A stretch of 64,000 bases of DNA from Aureisphaera sp963669405 (GCA_963669405.2 CAXXHF010000003.1:310001-374000); one strand, 5' to 3'; shown: positions 7,415 to 16,022, numbered from the stretch's first letter. Numbers and translations: made by a program. The notes: generated from the sequence alone by a model not told the origin.

Positions 7415-9310
7415 TTATTTACAGAAGTATTGGTTTACAGCATTCAACTGAATTTTTTTTGCATCTAATAACAAAGCTATGGCATTCAACACGTCCTTTT
7501 CTGCAAAATTAAGGTTTTTCAAAAGGCTTCGGGAGTCATGAGGTGTTTCTTTTAAAAGACTCAAAATTGTATCGCAAATCACAGAAATATCTGACGATTT
7601 TTTAACATTGTTGCTTCTACAGACAGAACATCTTCCGCAAGGTGTATCTAAGGACTCTCCAAAATAGTGGGTCATTTGTAATTGTCTGCACGTACTATTG
7701 TTTTCTATATATTGAAGTACAGAGGCAAGTTGCTGCTTCTTTTTTTCCTTTTGTGATTCTATTTCACTTCGCAGGGGATTTAATGTTTTTTCATCTTCTC
7801 TTGGAACCAAAAACGTAATGGAGGCATCTGTTTCAAAGAGTTGTAACTCTAGAAGGCTTCTGTCTGCCATTTCTTTTAGGATAGAAATGACTTTTGCTTT
7901 GGGCATCGATAGTTTTTTTGCTACCATATCCAAATTTAAAGGAGTGGGAGTATTAAAAACCCCTCCATACATACGCAAGATGGTCTTTCCTATTAGAGAA
8001 AAGGATATGTGATTGTCAAATTCTTGCAAAAGAACTTCAGAGGTGACCAAAAACCTAATGATGGATTTCCTGCCAAATTCTTTTTGTAGGCTCAGTACCC
8101 CCAATCTATCAAGAATGTTCATACCATGATAGGTACTTGCTGGATGTAGTTTGTAGGTTTGGCAGAATTGTGTAAAATTAAATTGATGGCTTGTAAATTC
8201 CCCTTCACCATATGAAATTTGAAAATAGTTACTCAATGTTCGATATAGCTTCTTAACATCTGCAAATGTTGGCTGCGATTCCACAAATTGTCGCTCCGCT
8301 AACTTTTTGTCTTCTTCACCCCATAAAATTATGGCATAAGATGGTTTTCCATCCCTTCCAGCACGCCCAGCTTCTTGGAAATAACTTTCCAAACTCTCTG
8401 GTAGTTGTATATGGATAACATAGCGAACTGCTCCATGATCTATCCCCATTCCAAAAGCATTAGTGGCTACCATAGTAGAAAATTCTCCATTCTTCCATGC
8501 ATGCAATCGCTTGTTCTTTTCTTCTGTGGGCAAACCACCATGAAAAAAAGTAGCAGATATGCCCAAGTGCTCAAGGCGTAAAGATATTTTTTCTGATAAG
8601 GCCCTACTCCTTACATAAACAATGGCAGATTCTTCTATATCTTTCAGAAATTGCTCCATTCTATACATTTTATCCTGCTCCTGTATTACATGGTATGCAA
8701 GATTGTCTCTTGCAAATGAACTCCTATAGATGGTAGGGGTTTTTAGTTCGAGTTGTGCAATGGTATCTTCCAGTAACTTTTGGGTTGCTGTTGCAGTTAG
8801 TGCTACAAAAGGGACATTGGGGTGGATTTCTCTGATGATCTTGATATTGTTATATGAAGGTCGAAAATCATTGCCCCATTGCGAAATGCAATGTGCTTCA
8901 TCTATCGCAATTAAATTTACGGGCATCCTTCTTATTGCATCCTGAACAATTTCCTGCTGAAGCCTTTCTGGAGAAAGATATAGGAACTTATAATTCCCAT
9001 AACATGCATTTTCTAACAAGGTGTTTAGCTCTGAAAAAGAAATCCCTCCGGGGATTTGCAAAGCTTTGATTCCCTTTTCATTAAGTCCCTTTATTTGATC
9101 TGCCATGAGGGCAACCAAAGGAGAAATAACAATGGAAATCCCATCCATAAGTATGGAAGGAATCTGAAAACAAATAGATTTACCGCCACCTGTAGGTAGA
9201 AGAGCAACTGTATCGTTGCCATCCATTATATTTTTGATAATGGCTTCCTGTTGCGGACGGAAGTTTTGGTGCCTCCAATACTTTTTTAGTATGTCAATCG
9301 GCGTATTCAA
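7415..9310 (-). CDS. recQ: RecQ-family ATP-dependent DNA helicase
   Basis: 631 aa. It is a 3'-5' superfamily 2 helicase for recombination and repair. Visible motifs are Walker A TGGGKS (residues 40-45), DEAH (137-140) with the RecQ aromatic-loop sequence that follows (CISQWG), TATAT, and motif VI QEAGRAGRDG. The zinc site comes from Cys residues in the segment ending CGRCSVC near residue 550. A winged-helix-like tail follows, and I see no clear HRDC domain. The start is a TTG (9310) placed 2 bases after the stop of the upstream ATPase gene, which suggests coupling. Confidence 0.93.
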   Translation of the reverse strand: MNTPIDILKKYWRHQNFRPQQEAIIKNIMDGNDTVALLPTGGGKSICFQIPSILMDGISIVISPLVALMADQIKGLNEKGIKALQIPGGISFSELNTLLENACYGNYKFLYLSPERLQQEIVQDAIRRMPVNLIAIDEAHCISQWGNDFRPSYNNIKIIREIHPNVPFVALTATATQKLLEDTIAQLELKTPTIYRSSFARDNLAYHVIQEQDKMYRMEQFLKDIEESAIVYVRSRALSEKISLRLEHLGISATFFHGGLPTEEKNKRLHAWKNGEFSTMVATNAFGMGIDHGAVRYVIHIQLPESLESYFQEAGRAGRDGKPSYAIILWGEEDKKLAERQFVESQPTFADVKKLYRTLSNYFQISYGEGEFTSHQFNFTQFCQTYKLHPASTYHGMNILDRLGVLSLQKEFGRKSIIRFLVTSEVLLQEFDNHISFSLIGKTILRMYGGVFNTPTPLNLDMVAKKLSMPKAKVISILKEMADRSLLELQLFETDASITFLVPREDEKTLNPLRSEIESQKEKKKQQLASVLQYIENNSTCRQLQMTHYFGESLDTPCGRCSVCRSNNVKKSSDISVICDTILSLLKETPHDSRSLLKNLNFAEKDVLNAIALLLDAKKIQLNAVNQYFCK

Positions 9311-9312
9311 AA

Positions 9313-9873
9313 TCAGACCGATAGTTTAGAAAAGATAAAATTGATTCGGTTTTCAATGGTATCCTTCGGAACTGTAATTGGGTTGTGTCCAAAATAGGTG
9401 TAGCGTTCTTCTAGATGGTCGTGAAGTCTGATGGCTTCTTCAAAATTTTCGAAACGTCCTTCATCCGTTCCAAAGATTTCTTTCCAGGGTGGTAAGATGA
9501 AAACCGCATCATAGGGAATGCTATTGCATGCATCTGTAAAATAGGAATCGTATTCCTGATCAAAAAAATCCATATAGGCTAAGACATCAGCGACTCCCCT
9601 GTCAAAAAATATGTAGTTTTCATCAGATACAAGTGAAGCTTCAAACTGTGCTTGGCGACCGTGCAACAACCTTTTGTTGAATTGCAAGGAGTCATCTGCA
9701 AAGACAATAGGATTGGATAGAATTTCTTCATCAGATTTATTTTCTACTTCCTCCATGGTAAATTCTCGGATAATTTCTGGGTAGCATTCATACCCCATGA
9801 ACTTTAAATGTTCTATGAGAGCAGTTTTGCCTGTGGCAGGCCCGCCAGTTATTACAATTCTTTTTGTTTTCAA
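9313..9873 (-). CDS. P-loop ATPase, NadR/Ttd14-like AAA domain
   Basis: 186 aa from a TTG at 9873. The N-terminus (KTKRIVITGGPATGKTALIEHL) carries Walker A GGPATGKT. Later features are FFDRGVADVLAYMDF (kinase-like lid/DRG segment), ILPPWKEIFGTDEGR and HDHLEERYTYFGHNP. This is the COG3911-type predicted ATPase/kinase family with no settled substrate. The frame is open up to an ATG at 9945, but that extension overlaps a well-formed promoter (9883-9910) and is not family-like, so the TTG is preferred. Precedes recQ. Confidence 0.8.
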   Translation of the reverse strand: MKTKRIVITGGPATGKTALIEHLKFMGYECYPEIIREFTMEEVENKSDEEILSNPIVFADDSLQFNKRLLHGRQAQFEASLVSDENYIFFDRGVADVLAYMDFFDQEYDSYFTDACNSIPYDAVFILPPWKEIFGTDEGRFENFEEAIRLHDHLEERYTYFGHNPITVPKDTIENRINFIFSKLSV

Positions 9874-9882
9874 TAGTTGTCT

Positions 9883-9910
9883 CAAATTTATGGTACAAAT
9901 ATCGGAACAA
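9883..9910 (-). promoter_or_regulatory. Promoter of the P-loop ATPase gene
   Basis: On the minus strand TTG (9910-9908), a 17-base spacer and TAAATTTG (9890-9883) fit the Bacteroidota consensus exactly. The TTG start codon is only 9 bases beyond the box, so the transcript would have almost no leader. Confidence 0.55.
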
Positions 9911-9930
9911 TTTATTGATACTGAAAAGTG

Positions 9931-9938
9931 TATCTTTG
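9931..9938 (+). promoter_or_regulatory. Candidate -7 box of the DUF493 gene
   Basis: TATCTTTG followed by CA, 23 bases before the ATG at 9962. The nearest TTG (9915-9917) has a short 13-base spacer, so only the -7 element is convincing. Confidence 0.4.
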
Positions 9939-9961
9939 CATTCATTTTTTAGGATATAGCA

Positions 9962-10252
9962 ATGAAAAACGAGGAAAAATCCAAAGAGTTCTACGATCGT
10001 TTACGAACCCAACTACAAGATGATACTAACTGGCCATCGCCATATATGTTCAAATTTATTGTTCCAGCTGTTGCAGAAAAGATTGCAGAAATCAAAGCTG
10101 TTTTTGGTGGAACAAATGCAGACATACAAACAAGGGATTCTTCCAAAGGGACATACACAAGCGTATCTATAAGAGTTACTATGGAATCACCAGATGCCGT
10201 GATCGAAAAATATTTGGAAGTTTCCAAAGTAGAGGGTGTCATTTCCCTATAA
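9962..10252 (+). CDS. DUF493 (YbeD-like) family protein
   Basis: 96 aa. The ferredoxin-like ACT-type fold pattern is visible: WPSPYMFKFIVPA, a helix (KIAEIKAVFGG), then YTSVSIRVTMESPDAVIEKYLEVSKVEGVI. YbeD/DUF493 proteins are small cytoplasmic regulatory-looking proteins without a defined reaction. It heads a plus-strand group with DUF4290 and murA and is divergent from the ATPase gene. Confidence 0.88.
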   Translation: MKNEEKSKEFYDRLRTQLQDDTNWPSPYMFKFIVPAVAEKIAEIKAVFGGTNADIQTRDSSKGTYTSVSIRVTMESPDAVIEKYLEVSKVEGVISL

Positions 10253-10311
10253 TTTTAGTATTTTGCAAACGTTATACTTCAAAGAAGATACTTCCTTAAA
10301 CTTATTTCATT

Positions 10312-10953
10312 TTGATTGAAAATTTAGAATACAATACAGAGCGTGTACATTTAATTATACCCGAATACGGACGGCATATACAGAAAATGGTAGATCATGC
10401 CATTTCCTTAGAAGATAAAGAAGCTCGAAATAAATGCGTTAAAAGTATTATTTCAGTGATGGGGAACTTGAATCCTCATTTACGTGATGTGCCAGATTTT
10501 CAGCACAAGCTTTGGGATCAATTATTCATCATTTCAGATTTTAATCTAGATGTAGATTCTCCATACCCGAAACCTTCCCGTGAAGAATTGGCAGAACGCC
10601 CCGAACATTTGGGATATCCACAAAACTATCCTAAGTACCGTTTTTATGGTAACAATATTAAGAGGATGATTGATGTGGCAAATAGTTGGGAAGATGGAGA
10701 TATGAAAGATGCATTGGTTTTAACCATTGCCAATCATATGAAAAAGTCTTTCCTTAACTGGAACAAAGATACCGTAGAGGATAGTGTGATTTTTCAACAT
10801 TTGGTTGAACTTTCTGATGGAAAAATCAACCTACATGATAGTAATGAAGATCTTTCAGATTCTGTGCAATTGCTTAAAAGTAAGAAGCGATTTACCAAGC
10901 AGAACAATACTAATAAAGGGAAGAACAAGAACCGAACACGCAAACGCTTCTAA
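10312..10953 (+). CDS. DUF4290 domain protein
   Basis: 213 aa. It starts with a TTG at 10312 giving MIENLEYNTER, the usual opening of this Bacteroidota-specific family. The body is helical (HIQKMVDHAISLEDKEARNKC, shown here as landmark only up to NKC; PHLRDVPDFQHKLWDQLF; IKRMIDVANSWEDGDMK), and the C-terminal tail is strongly basic and low-complexity (KGKNKNRTRKRF). It has no signal peptide. Function unknown. It sits 24 bases upstream of murA, and this linkage is common in the phylum, so it may serve cell-wall or growth control; that is inference. Confidence 0.88.
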   Translation: MIENLEYNTERVHLIIPEYGRHIQKMVDHAISLEDKEARNKCVKSIISVMGNLNPHLRDVPDFQHKLWDQLFIISDFNLDVDSPYPKPSREELAERPEHLGYPQNYPKYRFYGNNIKRMIDVANSWEDGDMKDALVLTIANHMKKSFLNWNKDTVEDSVIFQHLVELSDGKINLHDSNEDLSDSVQLLKSKKRFTKQNNTNKGKNKNRTRKRF

Positions 10954-10977
10954 ACCTAATCCGCACTACATAGGCTT

Positions 10978-12288
10978 ATGGGAACTTTTCAAATTGAAGG
11001 TGGTCACTCTCTAAAAGGGGAAATCCATCCACAAGGGGCCAAAAATGAGGCCCTTCAAATACTTTGTGCAGTATTATTAACTTCAGAAGAGGTTATTATT
11101 GAAAATATTCCCGATATCCGGGATGTAAATAAACTAATCACCATCTTAGGAAATCTAGGGGTTAAGATTCAAAAACTTGGAAAAGGGAAATACGCCTTTA
11201 AGAGTGATGATATTAATTTAGATTATCTAGAATCTGAACTTTTTAAACAGGAGGGGAGCTCTTTACGAGGATCAATCATGATTGTTGGTCCACTTTTGGC
11301 TCGCTTTGGAAAGGGATATATTCCAAGACCAGGAGGAGATAAGATTGGACGTAGAAGATTAGATACCCATTTTGAAGGTTTTATAAGATTGGGTGCAACA
11401 TTTCGATACAATAAAGAAGAGCGTTTTTACGGTGTGGATGCACCAAATGGACTCACTGGAACCAATATGCTATTGGATCAGGCTTCGGTTACTGGAACAG
11501 CCAATATTGTAATGGCAGCAGTACTTGCAAAGGGTACCACAACCATTTATAATGCCGCTTGCGAACCTTATCTGCAACAATTATGTAAGATGCTTAATTC
11601 CATGGGAGCTAACATTAGCGGAGTGGGATCCAATTTACTTACCATTGAGGGAGTTGAAAGCCTAGGAGGATGTCATCATCGAGTGTTGCCCGATATGATA
11701 GAGATAGGAAGTTGGATTGGTTTGGCAGCCATGACACGAAGTGAGATTACGATTAAAAATGTGAGTTGGGAAAACCTTGGGTTAATTCCTGATACTTTCA
11801 GAAAGTTGGGTATTACCTTGGAAAAGAAAGGAGACGATATCTATATCCCTGCTCAGGATGGATATGAAATACAAGGCTATATAGATGGTTCTACCTTAAC
11901 GGTAGCAGATGCACCTTGGCCCGGATTTACTCCAGATTTATTGAGCATTGTTTTGGTGGTTTGTACACAAGCAAAAGGAAGTGTGCTAATACATCAGAAA
12001 ATGTTTGAGAGTCGTTTGTTCTTTGTTGACAAGTTGATAGATATGGGAGCCCGTATTATTCTTTGCGATCCGCATAGAGCCACTGTTATGGGTCATAATT
12101 TTGAGTCGCAATTAAAAGCTACTACCATGGTATCTCCAGATATTCGTGCTGGGATATCACTATTGATCGCTGCTCTTTCAGCGAAAGGAACCAGCGTAAT
12201 TCACAATATAGAACAGATTGATCGTGGATATGAAAATATAGACGAACGTTTACGTGCTATTGGTGCAAAGATTACTAGAATCGATTAA
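10978..12288 (+). CDS. murA: UDP-N-acetylglucosamine 1-carboxyvinyltransferase, Cys-to-Asp active site
   Basis: 436 aa. It transfers enolpyruvate from PEP to UDP-GlcNAc, the first committed step of peptidoglycan synthesis. Landmarks are GAKNEAL (Lys22/Asn23), DMIEIGSW, APWPGFTPDLLS (catalytic Asp) and DIRAGISLL (Arg). In the flexible loop the usual catalytic Cys of PGG-C is Asp121 (PGGDKIGRRRLDTH). Asp at this position keeps activity in other bacteria but abolishes covalent attack by fosfomycin. Both the Lys-Asn pair and the PEP-binding Arg are present, so the enzyme should be active. A shared hairpin terminator follows. Confidence 0.95.
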   Translation: MGTFQIEGGHSLKGEIHPQGAKNEALQILCAVLLTSEEVIIENIPDIRDVNKLITILGNLGVKIQKLGKGKYAFKSDDINLDYLESELFKQEGSSLRGSIMIVGPLLARFGKGYIPRPGGDKIGRRRLDTHFEGFIRLGATFRYNKEERFYGVDAPNGLTGTNMLLDQASVTGTANIVMAAVLAKGTTTIYNAACEPYLQQLCKMLNSMGANISGVGSNLLTIEGVESLGGCHHRVLPDMIEIGSWIGLAAMTRSEITIKNVSWENLGLIPDTFRKLGITLEKKGDDIYIPAQDGYEIQGYIDGSTLTVADAPWPGFTPDLLSIVLVVCTQAKGSVLIHQKMFESRLFFVDKLIDMGARIILCDPHRATVMGHNFESQLKATTMVSPDIRAGISLLIAALSAKGTSVIHNIEQIDRGYENIDERLRAIGAKITRID

Positions 12289-12310
12289 GAACCCATTTTA
12301 AAATAAAAAC

Positions 12311-12340
12311 AAAAAGGCGCTTAAAGCGCCTTTTTGTTTT
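12311..12340. terminator. Bidirectional terminator between murA and a convergent gene
   Basis: AAAAAGGCGCT (12311-12321) pairs perfectly with AGCGCCTTTTT (12325-12335) around a 3-base loop, with A and T runs on either side. The loop and right arm encode the stop and last residues of the minus-strand gene. Confidence 0.8.
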
Positions 12341-12902
12341 TATTGATTTCATCTTGAAGCTTTCTTCTCAGTTGTTGTTCCCGTTCCAAAGCTCGCTGTC
12401 TGTGTGCTTCAAACTCAGACTCGGTTTCAGAAAGTTTTACGTTGGCCTCTTTGGTAATGGTATTACTGCTCTTGAATTTGTAAAACAAAAAGACTCCTAT
12501 CAACACCAAAATCCCAATAATAGACCACATAGTGGTTTTATATGTCGATTTTTTTATAAGTGAACCAAAGAGTTCAATACCATCTTCTTTACTTTTGGAA
12601 GTGGCCAATTCACCTTGAAGGCTAGCAACATTTTCAGTCAAGGTAGTAATTTCTCCAGCTTGCTGATTGATGGTTCCTTGAGCAGTCTCAAGGTTTTTTT
12701 CAATGAGAGCGATACTATCTTGAACATTTTTACGAAGATTATTCAGCTTGTAAATTTTTACAACCTTGTAATCCTCATATCGATTGGATTTATCAATCAC
12801 ATCTGTAAACTGATTTTCCAAAGTATTTTGAGCCTCTTGTGCAAAAGTGGGGACAAAGCACAGGCATAAGGCAATACGAAACAATAGAGTATAAATTTTC
12901 AT
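12321..12902 (-). CDS. Coiled-coil membrane protein with signal peptide
   Basis: 193 aa from the ATG at 12902 (MKIYTLLFRIALCLCFVPTFAQ, a typical signal peptide with cleavage after AQ). An upstream ATG at 12938 would place 12 polar residues before the signal. A coiled coil rich in Asn/Gln/Leu follows (LEKNLETAQGTINQQAGEIT), then one membrane helix (MWSIIGILVLIGVFLFYKF, about residues 133-151) and a charged Arg/Gln/Glu-rich cytoplasmic coil (EREQQLRRKLQDEINKN). Common in Flavobacteriaceae next to murA in my experience, function unknown. Confidence 0.8.
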   Translation of the reverse strand: MKIYTLLFRIALCLCFVPTFAQEAQNTLENQFTDVIDKSNRYEDYKVVKIYKLNNLRKNVQDSIALIEKNLETAQGTINQQAGEITTLTENVASLQGELATSKSKEDGIELFGSLIKKSTYKTTMWSIIGILVLIGVFLFYKFKSSNTITKEANVKLSETESEFEAHRQRALEREQQLRRKLQDEINKNKKAL

Positions 12903-12985
12903 AGTGTAAGGGTGGTTTGTTATGACAAAAGTAACCACAAATTGGGAGAAAAATTGTACGCCTATGGTGTTACTTCTGTTAAATG

Positions 12986-13222
12986 TTACTTAACAGTCTC
13001 CAATTCATTAATGGATTGATAACTCAATGCACCTGAGGGACATTTATGGATTTGCTCAATAATTTTTCCTGTAGGCGCACCATCTAGATCAACCCAAGGA
13101 ATTACTGAAGACCTAAAGACTTCTGAAAGTCCAGCACAACAAGTTCCTGCATGAATACATTTTTTGGGCTCGTAGGTTACAGAAATCTCATGGTTACGAA
13201 AAGTGTTTTCTTCGATACTCAT
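12986..13222 (-). CDS. Divergent mono-cluster Fe-S protein (Fer4_19 / YjdI-like)
   Basis: 78 aa. Cluster ligands are in CIHAGTCCAGL (residues about 22-32) and CPSGAL (about 61-66), which is the single-cluster Fer4_19 arrangement rather than a full 2[4Fe-4S] ferredoxin. WVDLDGAP lies between them, as in family members. These small proteins often accompany GNAT or zinc-finger CDGSH-type partners. Here the gene stands alone between the coiled-coil gene and the photolyase. Electron-transfer role presumed. Confidence 0.85.
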   Translation of the reverse strand: MSIEENTFRNHEISVTYEPKKCIHAGTCCAGLSEVFRSSVIPWVDLDGAPTGKIIEQIHKCPSGALSYQSINELETVK

Positions 13223-13326
13223 AGTAGGTTAAGATTAGGGGCTTCATGTTTATACAACGTAAAAACATCGATAAATATATGTAAATAACCGATAAAAAGA
13301 CAAATAACGGAAAAAACTTACAAATT

Positions 13327-14634
13327 TTAACCAAGATGAGCTTTATAGGTTGCTAAACAACGTTCTCTGGCTTCTTTATGGTCTACCATGACTTCTGGAT
13401 AGCTTGGAGTATCTATTTCTGGGATCCATTTTTTTATGTAGTTTTTGTCTTTGTCAAACTTTTCTATTTGCGTGATTGGGTTAAAAATCCTGAAGTATGG
13501 CGCAGCATCTACACCACTTCCTGAGGCCCATTGCCAATTGCCTACATTACTGGCCATTTCGTAATCCAGCAATTTTTCAGCAAAATAGGCTTCTCCCCAA
13601 CGCCAATCTATAAGAAGGTGTTTACATAGAAAGCTAGCAACCAACATACGGACCCTGTTGTGCATGTATCCCGTAGCATTGAGTTCCCGCATACCCGCAT
13701 CTACTAATGGGAAGCCTGTTTTTCCTTGCTTCCATTTTTCAAATTCTTCTTCTTTATTTCTCCATACAATGCAGTCATAGGCAGGCTTAAACGCCTTGGT
13801 TACAGTGTGGGGAAAGTGCCAGAGGATTTGTATGAAAAACTCACGCCAGATCAATTCTTGCCAGAATATTTCATTCTTTTCAGCAATGGCTTTGGCCACA
13901 ACCTCACGTATGCTAACTGTACCAAAACGTAAATGTGGGCCTAGATGTGAGGTCCCATTTACAGCAGGAAAATTTCTTTGAGCTTCATATTGTTGAATAA
14001 GCGATGGAGTGATTTGATAATTAGGAACGGTTATGGAAGACTTTTCAAACCCGATATCCTCCAAGGATAGGAATGGAAGATTATCTGCCAATAATAAATT
14101 CTCAAAATAAGGATTTGGATCGTAGCTTTTTAAAATGTATTGATTTTGAAATTGATGTTTCCATTTCTTCATATATGGTGTATAAACCACATACGGGGTT
14201 CCATCATCTTTGACAATATCATCCTTTTCAAAAATTACCTGATCTTGGTAAGTGTGAAATCCTACATCTCTTTTTGCAAGGAAATCTTTAATTTTAGTAT
14301 CCCTATCCCTTGCATATGGCTCATAATCCCTATTGGTAATAACATGCGCTATTTGGTATGTATTTTCAATTTGTTGAAAGGCCTCTATGGGACTTCCATA
14401 ATAAACTGCGATACCGCTCCCCAATTTCATCAATTGAGTGTTTATAGCGTTCAGGGTGTTATGAATAAAGCTAACCCTGCTATCATCTTTGGGTAGGGTA
14501 TCTAGTATTTCCGTATCAAAAATAAATATAGGCAGTACAGGGTTTTTACCTTGCAATGCTTTATAGAACCCTACATTGTCATGAAGACGGAGATCTCTTC
14601 GGAACCAAAAAATGTTTACGTGTTGTTTGGTCAT
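13327..14634 (-). CDS. phr: Cryptochrome/DNA photolyase family protein
   Basis: 435 aa from the ATG at 14634 (MTKQHVNIFWFRRDLRLHD). The frame extends upstream to 14724, but the ATG at 14634 overlaps the stop of the SRPBCC gene as ATGA and matches the family start. The N-terminal antenna-binding alpha/beta domain covers about 1-130. The FAD-binding domain includes NGTSHLGPHLRFG, WQELIWREFF, LVDAGMRELNATGYMHNR and NWQWASGSGVDAAPYFR. It repairs UV-induced pyrimidine dimers using blue light. Whether it repairs CPD or 6-4 products cannot be fixed by eye; class I CPD photolyase is most likely. Confidence 0.92.
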   Translation of the reverse strand: MTKQHVNIFWFRRDLRLHDNVGFYKALQGKNPVLPIFIFDTEILDTLPKDDSRVSFIHNTLNAINTQLMKLGSGIAVYYGSPIEAFQQIENTYQIAHVITNRDYEPYARDRDTKIKDFLAKRDVGFHTYQDQVIFEKDDIVKDDGTPYVVYTPYMKKWKHQFQNQYILKSYDPNPYFENLLLADNLPFLSLEDIGFEKSSITVPNYQITPSLIQQYEAQRNFPAVNGTSHLGPHLRFGTVSIREVVAKAIAEKNEIFWQELIWREFFIQILWHFPHTVTKAFKPAYDCIVWRNKEEEFEKWKQGKTGFPLVDAGMRELNATGYMHNRVRMLVASFLCKHLLIDWRWGEAYFAEKLLDYEMASNVGNWQWASGSGVDAAPYFRIFNPITQIEKFDKDKNYIKKWIPEIDTPSYPEVMVDHKEARERCLATYKAHLG

Positions 14635-15095
14635 TTCAGTACTCCAAAAAGTTTGATGAGTTTGTTCTTCCGGTATTCGAAGATCTGTGTTAGTTTGGGT
14701 TTTACAAGGATAGGATGTATCCACTGTCCCAATATTCCGAAGGGAACTTTATAGTCTACAATATCTTCCATTTCAACACCACCATCAATTTTATGAATAA
14801 AATGTTTGTGATGCCAAAGGGAGTAAGGACCAAAACGCTGTTCGTCTACAAAGTAAGTTCCTTCTTTTACTTGGGTAATTTCGGTAACCCATTTTGTTTT
14901 TATTCCTAAAACAGGGGTGACGATGTATTGAATGATCTGGCCAGCGTACATAGGTCTATCTGCTCCTGTAAGAATTTCGAACCCCATATAGTCAGGTGTA
15001 ATGACTTTTAGGTTTTTGGGATCAGACAAAAAATCCCATGCTTCCTTTACAGAAATGGGTAGCTTTTGCTTAGAATGGATTGTATAAATCTTCAA
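14631..15095 (-). CDS. SRPBCC family protein
   Basis: 154 aa. A helix-grip fold pattern runs from IHSKQKLPISVKEAWDFLSDP through ITPDYMGFEILTG, IKTKWVTEITQVKEG and YSLWHHKHFI to VDYKVPFGILG, typical of the CyoA-like/YfbF-type SRPBCC proteins often found beside photolyases. It has no signal peptide. The last codons overlap the photolyase start by ATGA, so the two are co-translated. Ligand unknown; a role with light or oxidative stress is inferred only from the partner. Confidence 0.85.
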   Translation of the reverse strand: MKIYTIHSKQKLPISVKEAWDFLSDPKNLKVITPDYMGFEILTGADRPMYAGQIIQYIVTPVLGIKTKWVTEITQVKEGTYFVDEQRFGPYSLWHHKHFIHKIDGGVEMEDIVDYKVPFGILGQWIHPILVKPKLTQIFEYRKNKLIKLFGVLK

Positions 15096-15165
15096 AATGT
15101 ACGATTAAGTCATAAAAGTACACTTTGTTTATGATTAATTCAAAAAGATTAAACAAAATTAACAA

Positions 15166-15282
15166 CTATTTTCGAAGTGTTGTCACCCTTTTGTTCATTT
15201 GAAACAAGCGATATAATTCCTCGCTTATTCCCTTTTTTTTCCTTTTTCTCAATCTGAAGATATTCTTTAAGTAACGTAGCAT
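15166..15282 (-). CDS. Possible 38-aa highly basic peptide
   Basis: The ATG at 15280-15282 is preceded by AAAAGGAAAT, a possible ribosome-binding site, and ends with TAG at 15166-15168. The product (MLRYLKNIFRLRKRKKKG then ISEELYRLFQMNKRVTTLRK) has about 14 Lys/Arg in 38 residues and an amphipathic second half. It has no signal peptide. It lies alone between the SRPBCC gene and the aquaporin gene. Its reality rests on the start context and non-random composition only. Confidence 0.4.
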   Translation of the reverse strand: MLRYLKNIFRLRKRKKKGISEELYRLFQMNKRVTTLRK

Positions 15283-15353
15283 ATTTCCTTTTTGTGTAAA
15301 TATACGAAGGAATTTTCTTCAAATCAATTGCTAAAGTAAAGATTTACAGTTAT

Positions 15354-16022
15354 TTAACAATTATCGTCACAACAGTTGTCGTCTTTCACCAATTTACAGC
15401 TGATCACCGCTAAAATCGCACCGATTATCGGTGCAGCAAGATAAAGCCATAGATGTTCTAAGTGCCCACTTACTACTGCTGGAGCCAATGATCTTGCAGG
15501 ATTCATAGAAGCTCCAGTGATGGGACCTGCAAAAAGGGCCTCTAATAAAACAATTCCACCAATGGCAATTCCAGCTATTACACCAATTTCTTTAGAGCCG
15601 GTAGATACATTGATAATAACCAGCATTAAAAAGAAGGTGAGTAGTACTTCAAAAATGAAAACACGAAGCACGTCTATTTGGGGGAGGGTAGTTCCCAGGA
15701 GATCATTATCAGGAAAAAGGAAAAGTAACAATCCACTAGCAGCAAAAGCTCCAATGACTTGAGAAATACAATAAGCAGGGACTTCTTTCCATGGAAATTT
15801 TTTGGCGTAGGCAAAGGCAATGGTAACAGCCGGGTTAATATGAGCACCACTTATATCTCCAAATGCGTAGATCATTCCCATGACAATAAGTCCAAAGGTT
15901 ACGGCTATGCCTAAATGGGTCACGGTCCCTCCTGTAAATTCGTTGATAACTATTGCTCCGGTACCGCAAAAAACAAGTGCAAATGTACCTATGGCCTCGG
16001 CGATGTATTGTTTCGTTTTCAC
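15354..16022 (-). CDS. Aquaporin/MIP-family channel with NIP-like selectivity filter
   Basis: 222 aa, six membrane helices plus two half-helices. Both pore motifs are intact: HINPAVT (first NPA) and SMNPARS (second NPA). Aligned to E. coli AqpZ by eye, the aromatic/arginine filter is Phe, Ala (in place of His174), Ala and Arg, so the pore should be wider than a water-only channel, as in NIP or glycerol facilitators. The C-terminus ends in a Cys/Asp tail (DDNCCDDNC) that could bind metal. The substrate may be small solutes or metalloid acids; this is inference. No ars genes adjoin it. Confidence 0.9.
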   Translation of the reverse strand: MKTKQYIAEAIGTFALVFCGTGAIVINEFTGGTVTHLGIAVTFGLIVMGMIYAFGDISGAHINPAVTIAFAYAKKFPWKEVPAYCISQVIGAFAASGLLLFLFPDNDLLGTTLPQIDVLRVFIFEVLLTFFLMLVIINVSTGSKEIGVIAGIAIGGIVLLEALFAGPITGASMNPARSLAPAVVSGHLEHLWLYLAAPIIGAILAVISCKLVKDDNCCDDNC

